A stretch of DNA of 64,000 nt from Clostridiales bacterium CCNA10 (GTDB taxonomy: Bacteria; Bacillota; Clostridia; Oscillospirales; Oscillospiraceae), in contig AP018533.1 of NCBI GenBank assembly GCA_003573975.1, forward strand, positions 2,728,319 to 2,792,318. The letters are read 5' to 3'. A program made the position numbers and the translations under genes. The notes beneath the pieces are model-generated. The model searched no databases. It saw nothing but the letters and a program-made list of their open reading frames with translations, and was not told the origin of the DNA. Positions 56,374 through 64,000 of this stretch are shown here, piece by piece. The first letter of the stretch is position 1, and each line of letters opens with the position of its first letter.

Positions 56374-56858
56374 GTCAACGCCTCCTGTTCCAGCTGCGTC
56401 CGCAGCTTATCTCTTCCCCGGCTGAGCCGGGTGGCCACTGTGGCCGGCTTCTCCCCCAGCATCTGGGCGATCTCATTGGCGGAGTAACCCTCGTAGTAAT
56501 AGAGGTAGATCACGGTCCGGTATTTTGGCGGAAGCAGCGCCACCGCCGCCCACAGGCTCCCCTCCTCCGCCTCCGGCGCCCGGGCGTCCAAGGCCGCCGA
56601 CAGGTCCACCGTCGTCCTGCGCCAGCTGCTCTTCAGCTGATCCTTGCACACGTTGACCGACGTACGGATGATCCAGGCCCGTTCGTGCTCCGGCGACTGA
56701 AATTCCCGGGGCTTCTCCAGCAGTCGGAGGAACACCGTCTGGCAGATGTCCTTGGCATCCTCCGTATTTTTCAGGTAGGTGAAGCTCAGGCGCAGGATCA
56801 GGTCGGAGTAGGTCTGCACCAGGCGCTCCGCCTCCTCCCGGCTGAGTTGGGATCTCAT
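56370..56858 (-). CDS. ECF RNA polymerase sigma factor
   Basis: A 162-residue ECF sigma factor. Region 2 has SDLILRLSFTYLKNTEDAKD and ERAWIIRTSVNVCKDQL; region 4 has LPPKYRTVIYLYYYEGYSAN and IAQMLGEKPATVATRLSRGRD. The start at 56858 (MRSQLSREEAE) is preferred over a GTG at 56900 because a GAGAGGATG lies upstream; it is not certain. It pairs with the DUF4179 protein. Upstream, TGAAAGATT and CGTATA at ECF-like spacing (about 56904-56932) may be an autoregulated promoter. Confidence 0.9.
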   Translation of the reverse strand: MRSQLSREEAERLVQTYSDLILRLSFTYLKNTEDAKDICQTVFLRLLEKPREFQSPEHERAWIIRTSVNVCKDQLKSSWRRTTVDLSAALDARAPEAEEGSLWAAVALLPPKYRTVIYLYYYEGYSANEIAQMLGEKPATVATRLSRGRDKLRTQLEQEALT

Positions 56859-56948
56859 CTTGCTCACATCCTCTCTGGGAATTCTAAAAAGCGCTTTCAC
56901 ATTCTATACGATCCAAAGACCCGGAATCTTTCATCCGGAACAAAAAAA

Positions 56949-56985
56949 TTCCCGGAGCCTAACCGGCTCCGGAAATTTTTGCTGA
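56949..56985 (-). terminator. Terminator of the flavin reductase-rubredoxin gene
   Basis: TCCGGAGCC and GGCTCCGG(G)A pair on the minus strand, followed by ATTTTTTTG. Confidence 0.88.
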
Positions 56986-56991
56986 ACGCCC

Positions 56992-57615
56992 TTACACTTT
57001 GACAAACTTGTCCCTATTGGCCCGGCAGATGGGGCACTGATAGCCGTCGGGCAGGGTCTCCCGCTCCGCCACATAGCCGCAGATGGTGCAGCGCCAGCCC
57101 ACATTAGGCTCCAGGGTGCGGTACACCGTGGCCGCCGCCGGGGTGGCTCCGCCGCCGTTCTTATAGTCGTCCACCGTCAGGGCCGGGCCGTCCCCCAGGA
57201 CCTCTGCCTCGGTCACCTCCGCGATGTAGAGCATATAGTTCCCCAGATCCAGCTTCTCCACGATCCGGCAGCTGATCCGGGACAGGGCATAGTCCCGGAG
57301 ATAGGGGTTGCCCGCCCCGTCGGTCTCCACCGGCAGGCCCTCAAACTTATCCACCACCCGGCCGGACTTATAGCCGAACAGGTCGATCCTCTCCTTGGGC
57401 GTGTCCTTAGACAGCACCGTGGCGGCAAAACTCCCCGCCGCCTCCACGGCCTTGAAGGTCTCGTTGCTCTTGCTCAGGGTCAGGGAGAACTTGATGGGAT
57501 TGGTGGAGGTCACCTGATGCAGGGAGTTCACCACGCACCCCTGAAAGCGCCCATCCAGAGCCGCCCCCACCAGGAACAGCCCGTAGTTGATCCGGTCAAA
57601 TGCCTTTCGGTTCAT
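56992..57615 (-). CDS. Flavin reductase-rubredoxin fusion protein
   Basis: A 207-residue fusion. Residues about 5-155 are a flavin reductase-like FMN-binding domain (INYGLFLVGAALDGRFQGCV, VNSLHQVTSTNPIKFSLTLS, RISCRIVEKLDLGNYMLYIAEV). The last 40 residues are a rubredoxin (WRCTICGY and CPICRANRDKF, with two CxxC for one Fe). Such high-molecular-weight rubredoxins pass electrons from NAD(P)H or ferredoxin to oxygen- or NO-reducing flavodiiron proteins in anaerobes. No flavodiiron gene is seen nearby. GGAGGAAGG precedes the start. Confidence 0.92.
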   Translation of the reverse strand: MNRKAFDRINYGLFLVGAALDGRFQGCVVNSLHQVTSTNPIKFSLTLSKSNETFKAVEAAGSFAATVLSKDTPKERIDLFGYKSGRVVDKFEGLPVETDGAGNPYLRDYALSRISCRIVEKLDLGNYMLYIAEVTEAEVLGDGPALTVDDYKNGGGATPAAATVYRTLEPNVGWRCTICGYVAERETLPDGYQCPICRANRDKFVKV

Positions 57616-57670
57616 AATCCTTCCTCCATATCACAGAATTTCACTATAATAGGAATAATTCTTGTTTACT

Positions 57671-57699
57671 ATCATACTACGAGTTTCCACAAAAGTCAA
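57671..57699 (-). promoter_or_regulatory. Promoter of the flavin reductase-rubredoxin gene
   Basis: On the minus strand, TTGACT (57699-57694), 17 nt, TATGAT (57676-57671), 56 nt before the start. AT-rich half-repeats (AGAATTATTCC, GAAATTCT) lie between it and the gene. Confidence 0.75.
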
Positions 57700-57753
57700 C
57701 GCCGTCATTCTTTTTTTCCAAATCTCACAAGAAAATAGCCCATTTTTTATGCA

Positions 57754-57788
57754 AAAATGCGGTCCCGCAGCTGCGGGACCGCATTTTA
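57754..57788. terminator. Terminator of the SLH-GH25 gene
   Basis: AAATGCGGTCCCGCAG and CTGCGGGACCGCATTT form a perfect 16-bp palindrome, with T and A runs on the sides. Confidence 0.92.
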
Positions 57789-57806
57789 TTCGCTGATTGT
57801 TCGCCC

Positions 57807-59300
57807 TTACTGGGGGATGTCCTGGGAAGGTTGCTGTCCCTCCTGACTGTCCTTGCCAGAGTCCTCCTGTTCCTCCTGAGGCGCCTCCTGGATTTCCTCT
57901 TGGGGGTCCTCCCGGCCATCCGGGTCCTTCCAAACCTCTGTCAGGTCGTCCTTGCTCCCGTCCCGAAAGAAGCGGAGGTTCAGGTCCACATCTCCAGAGA
58001 TCCCGGCCACCCGGCCGCTGGAGGTATACTGCCACATCTCAAAATCATAGTAGAAGGAGGGGTAGTCGGTGTACTGGGCCAGCCAGAAGGGGTGCTCCAT
58101 GATCTTGCTCAGGTCATAGTTGTTATAGGCCAGATTCTGATAGAAGTAGACCATGGGCTGGTAGCCTTCCGCCTGGATCTCCTCACAGAAGGCGTTCGCC
58201 ATGCGGCACATCGTCTCTGTGTCCGGGATCTTCTGGGTGCGGGAACCGGAGTAATTCTGCCGCTCCCAGTCAAAGACCACCGGGTAGGAGATGGGGTAGG
58301 GTGCGATCTGCTCCAGCACATAAGCGGCCTCCTCCCGGGCCTCCTCCACGGTGACCGCCTGGGAGAAGTAGTACACCCCCACCTTGAGCCCGGCATCCAG
58401 CGCACCCTGGATATTGCGCTGGAAATAGGTGTCACCCATCATCTTGCCCTCGCTGCCATAGCCCCGGTATCCCACCCGGATCATGGCAAACTCGATGCCG
58501 GCGTCGGCCACCTTGGTCCAGTCGATCTCCCCCTGGTGGACGGACACATCCACGCCGCGGGCCACATCCACCCCGTTTTCCTTATAGTACATCACGCCGT
58601 TTTTCCGCCCAAATCCCTCCGGATCATAGAAGTTCACCGGCACATCCGGCAGGATGTCGTAGTAGGCTCCCTGGAAGGGGATCTGCTTTCCGTAGCGGTG
58701 GACCCGGTCCACCTGCCAGACGATGACGCTGATCTCAGCCCGGGTGATAGGCTTGTCCGGCAAAAAGACCGTCTTTCCCTCCTCCTGGCTGCCAGTGATG
58801 ATCCCCAGCTCGTACAGGGCAGTCAGTTCACCGTCATCCACATCCGCAAATGGGGATTTCCCCTGCGAGGGCTCCAGCTTCAGCGCCCGGGCGGCCAGCT
58901 GAGCAATCAGTTCCCGCCGAATGGGCGCGTCTAAGTCCCCGATCTCCTCCCGGGTCAAGTACCCCTTCTCCACAGCGTAGTCCGCATAGCCGCTGGCCCA
59001 GTGCGCCCCGCTGGGGGTAATGGCGCCGCTCCCGGCGGCCTTCAGGACCATGACCAGGGCCGCGCCGGAGGTCAGAGCGTCATTGGGGCCAAATTGTCCG
59101 TCTCCATAGCCGTCGATCATTCCCTGGCTATTCAGGACAGCCACATATTTATAATACCAGTCTCCGCTCTGCACATCGACGAAGGGGCTGGTATAGCCGC
59201 TGGGCACGCTCAGCCGGTAGGGCGCGGCCATCACAGGTTGGATCCCCAGAACGGCGGCCAGAGCAAACGGTACGATACGCCTCCTAATTTGATGTTTCAT
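57807..59300 (-). CDS. Cell-surface muramidase: SLH domains plus GH25 lysozyme domain
   Basis: A 497-residue secreted protein with a signal peptide (VPFALAAVLGIQPVMA). Three SLH-like modules cover about residues 35-200 (FVDVQSGDWYYKYVAVLNSQ, YADYAVEKGYLTREEIGDLD, SPFADVDDGELTALYELGII). They anchor it to wall polymers. The GH25 domain (about 240-450) begins GVDVSVHQGEIDWTKV. Catalytic acidic residues are in VFDWERQNYSG, and the domain ends MWQYTSSGRVAGISGDVDLN. It cuts beta-1,4 bonds in glycan strands. The last 45 residues are an unusual Glu/Gln/Asp/Pro-rich tail. AAAGGAG lies before the start. Confidence 0.92.
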   Translation of the reverse strand: MKHQIRRRIVPFALAAVLGIQPVMAAPYRLSVPSGYTSPFVDVQSGDWYYKYVAVLNSQGMIDGYGDGQFGPNDALTSGAALVMVLKAAGSGAITPSGAHWASGYADYAVEKGYLTREEIGDLDAPIRRELIAQLAARALKLEPSQGKSPFADVDDGELTALYELGIITGSQEEGKTVFLPDKPITRAEISVIVWQVDRVHRYGKQIPFQGAYYDILPDVPVNFYDPEGFGRKNGVMYYKENGVDVARGVDVSVHQGEIDWTKVADAGIEFAMIRVGYRGYGSEGKMMGDTYFQRNIQGALDAGLKVGVYYFSQAVTVEEAREEAAYVLEQIAPYPISYPVVFDWERQNYSGSRTQKIPDTETMCRMANAFCEEIQAEGYQPMVYFYQNLAYNNYDLSKIMEHPFWLAQYTDYPSFYYDFEMWQYTSSGRVAGISGDVDLNLRFFRDGSKDDLTEVWKDPDGREDPQEEIQEAPQEEQEDSGKDSQEGQQPSQDIPQ

Positions 59301-59431
59301 CTCAAATTCTTTCTCCTTTTCGGTTTACAGTAATATTTTCTCCATTATAGCAAACCCGCAGATTCGACACAATAGGAAATTTCATGGTGACTTGCTCTTT
59401 CATGTCCGCCTCCCGGGGCAAACAAGATAAA

Positions 59432-59463
59432 GAAAAAAGGAAGGAACAATTTGTTCCTTCCTC
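59432..59463 (-). terminator. rRNA operon terminator
   Basis: GGAAGGAACA and TGTTCCTTCC pair, and TTTTTTC follows on the minus strand, directly after the 5S end. Confidence 0.88.
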
Positions 59464-59466
59464 TTG

Positions 59467-59581
<115 letters not shown>

Positions 59582-59583
<2 letters not shown>

Positions 59584-59622
59584 TACTTTCTTTTGAAAAA
59601 GAAAGTAAGCAAAGAAAACTTC
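59582..59622. repeat. Hairpin repeat family, copy C
   Basis: CTTACTTTCTTT / AAAGAAAGTAAG with the tail CAAAGAAAACTTC. It directly abuts the 5' end of the 5S gene. The remaining spacer up to tRNA-Glu, about 270 nt, shows no gene. Confidence 0.8.
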
Positions 59623-59895
59623 ATGTCTTCTACTTCAGGAGAACTGTTTTTCTCTCCTTACCGCCTTTTTCAACAGCAATCAGTTTATCAAATTTTCAAT
59701 CATTTGTCAAGAAAAACTTCTCAACTCACCGCCTGAAGGGCGGTCACCGAATCACAAACCAGTGAAGCGTTTATGATCTCAGGGCTCCCATTGAAGCCCA
59801 GCGAAGCGGGTTCAATGGGAAGGTGAAAAATTGCCCGCCCCGGCTAAGAAGCCTCGCCGCATGGCGGGGATTCGTGCCTTAAGGGCAATTTTGAA

Positions 59896-59971
59896 CTGGT
59901 GACCCGTACGGGAATCGAACCCATGTTTGCGGCGTGAGAGGCCGCCGTCTTAACCGCTTGACCAACGGGCC
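59896..59971 (-). tRNA. tRNA-Glu (CUC)
   Basis: A 76-nt tRNA with encoded CCA. The anticodon stem GCGGC/GCCGC holds the loop CTCTCAC, giving CUC. The T arm has GGTTCGATTCC. It lies between 23S and 5S, 3 nt from tRNA-Lys. Confidence 0.93.
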
Positions 59972-59974
59972 GTA

Positions 59975-60050
59975 TGGTGCGCCTTCAGGGATTCGAACCC
60001 GGGACCCACTGATTAAGAGTCAGTTGCTCTACCAACTGAGCTAAAGGCGC
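59975..60050 (-). tRNA. tRNA-Lys (CUU)
   Basis: A 76-nt tRNA with encoded CCA. The anticodon stem ACTGA/TCAGT holds CTCTTAA, giving CUU. The acceptor GCGCCTT pairs with AAGGCGC. Confidence 0.93.
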
Positions 60051-60090
60051 ATACTTTCTTTTGAAAAAGAAAGTATGCAAAGAAAACTTC
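60051..60090. repeat. Hairpin repeat family, copy D
   Basis: ATACTTTCTTT / AAAGAAAGTAT with the tail GCAAAGAAAACTTC, nearly identical to copy C. It abuts the 5' end of tRNA-Lys with no gap. Confidence 0.8.
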
Positions 60091-60202
60091 GTCCCTTTTC
60101 CATGCTTTCTCTTTCGCAAGAGGGAGGCGCTTACCTGCGCCTTCAAAACCGAACAGTGAAACCTCAAGACCTCGCTCACAAGCGCCTGCATCCTTCCTTG
60201 AC

Positions 60203-63041
<2,839 letters not shown>

Positions 63042-63292
63042 TAAACGATCTCTTCTTTCAAGATCTTCTGGTTCTCAAGAATTATGCAGGCTTCAGATTC
63101 GGTTCATTGTAGTTTGTGTTACCCTTCTTATTTCTAAAAAGTCCACAAATTTTACTTTGTTACCTCTCTGTTGCTTGCTCGCAATTTCTTGCTTGCTTCA
63201 CTGTTCAGTTTTCAAGGTGCAGGTCTCCGACCCTTCTTCAAGGTCAGATCGAAATGCTCGGTCTCTTGACCAAACACTTCGATTTGATCTTG

Positions 63293-63368
63293 TGGTGGAG
63301 GTTACCGGACTCGAACCGGTGACCCCCTGCTTGCAAAGCAGGTGTTCTACCAGCTGAACTAAACCCCC
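63293..63368 (-). tRNA. tRNA-Ala (UGC)
   Basis: A 76-nt tRNA with encoded CCA in the 16S-23S spacer. The anticodon stem CCTGC/GCAGG holds TTTGCAA, giving UGC. Confidence 0.95.
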
Positions 63369-63390
63369 GGACGGCCTTCCTTTTAGAAAG

Positions 63391-63467
63391 TGGTGGGCCC
63401 AAGTGGACTCGAACCACCGACCTCACGATTATCAGTCGTGCGCTCTAGCCAGCTGAGCTATGGGCCC
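63391..63467 (-). tRNA. tRNA-Ile (GAU)
   Basis: A 77-nt tRNA with encoded CCA in the 16S-23S spacer. The anticodon stem ACGAC/GTCGT-type holds TGATAA, giving GAU. The acceptor is GGGCCCA/TGGGCCC. Confidence 0.95.
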
Positions 63468-63553
63468 GTGTACACCCTCTAAATTAAACAACGTGACCAA
63501 AGCGCCATACTGACCTAGGACGTTACCGATAACTCATTCGTTACCGGAACTCT

Positions 63554-64000
<447 letters not shown>

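Overview
The window is a 64 kb piece of a chromosome from a GC-rich, anaerobic gut Firmicute of the Oscillospiraceae (Flavonifractor / Pseudoflavonifractor / Lawsonibacter type). This is inferred from the 3' part of a 16S rRNA at the right edge, butyrate genes (hbd, ptb, buk), ferredoxin-dependent enzymes (iorAB), a rubredoxin fusion, SLH-anchored proteins, and Firmicute-type promoters (TTGACA-17-TATAAT) and Shine-Dalgarno sites. No species is claimed.

Layout. 0-13 kb: a siroheme/4Fe-4S reductase fragment, a DUF2974 hydrolase, a TIGR00300 enzyme behind a conspicuous operator, a DUF2089 regulator with a membrane protein, a GNAT, 3-hydroxybutyryl-CoA dehydrogenase, a complete IS30-family element, a MATE pump, and a cation/proton antiporter next to a cyclic-di-AMP receptor. 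An ECF sigma/RsiV-like anti-sigma pair follows. 13-19 kb: marR-mntP (manganese export), a secreted stalk protein, and a feoA-feoA-feoB-Cys-rich iron operon. An unassigned structured transcript and tRNA-Leu(UAG) end this part.

19.25-29.28 kb: an integrated mobilizable element of about 10.0 kb. It lies just 3' of tRNA-Leu between 11-bp direct repeats. It carries a MobV relaxase, a sigma-like regulator, and a NotI-like restriction-modification system. Next to these are an unrecognised soluble-plus-4TM gene pair and an XRE-HEPN(TIGR02391)-serine recombinase operon. Its core is AT-rich compared with the host.

29.3-59 kb: ordinary chromosome. It holds an NlpC/P60 hydrolase, gltX, and an aryl-acid cluster (yerC-like regulator, iorA, iorB, crcB, paaK-like, ACT protein). 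It continues with an acyl-CoA ligase, gltS, nadE, a split chromate transporter, a YgiQ radical SAM protein, an aminotransferase and a stand-alone PTS enzyme I N-terminal domain. ptb-buk, a sodium symporter, an amidohydrolase, a second ECF sigma/anti-sigma pair, a flavin reductase-rubredoxin fusion and an SLH-GH25 muramidase complete it. 59.4-64 kb: an rRNA operon on the minus strand, 16S-tRNAIle-tRNAAla-23S-tRNALys-tRNAGlu-5S.

How it works together (inference): hbd with ptb-buk supports butyrate formation. The aminotransferase, IorAB and the PaaK-like ligase fit fermentation of aromatic or branched amino acids through 2-oxoacids to acyl-CoA and reduced ferredoxin. A TTAACGCT element shared by three promoters suggests that the TrpR-like regulator may coordinate part of this. 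The best candidate for something undescribed is the gene pair at 24475-25919 in the mobile element.
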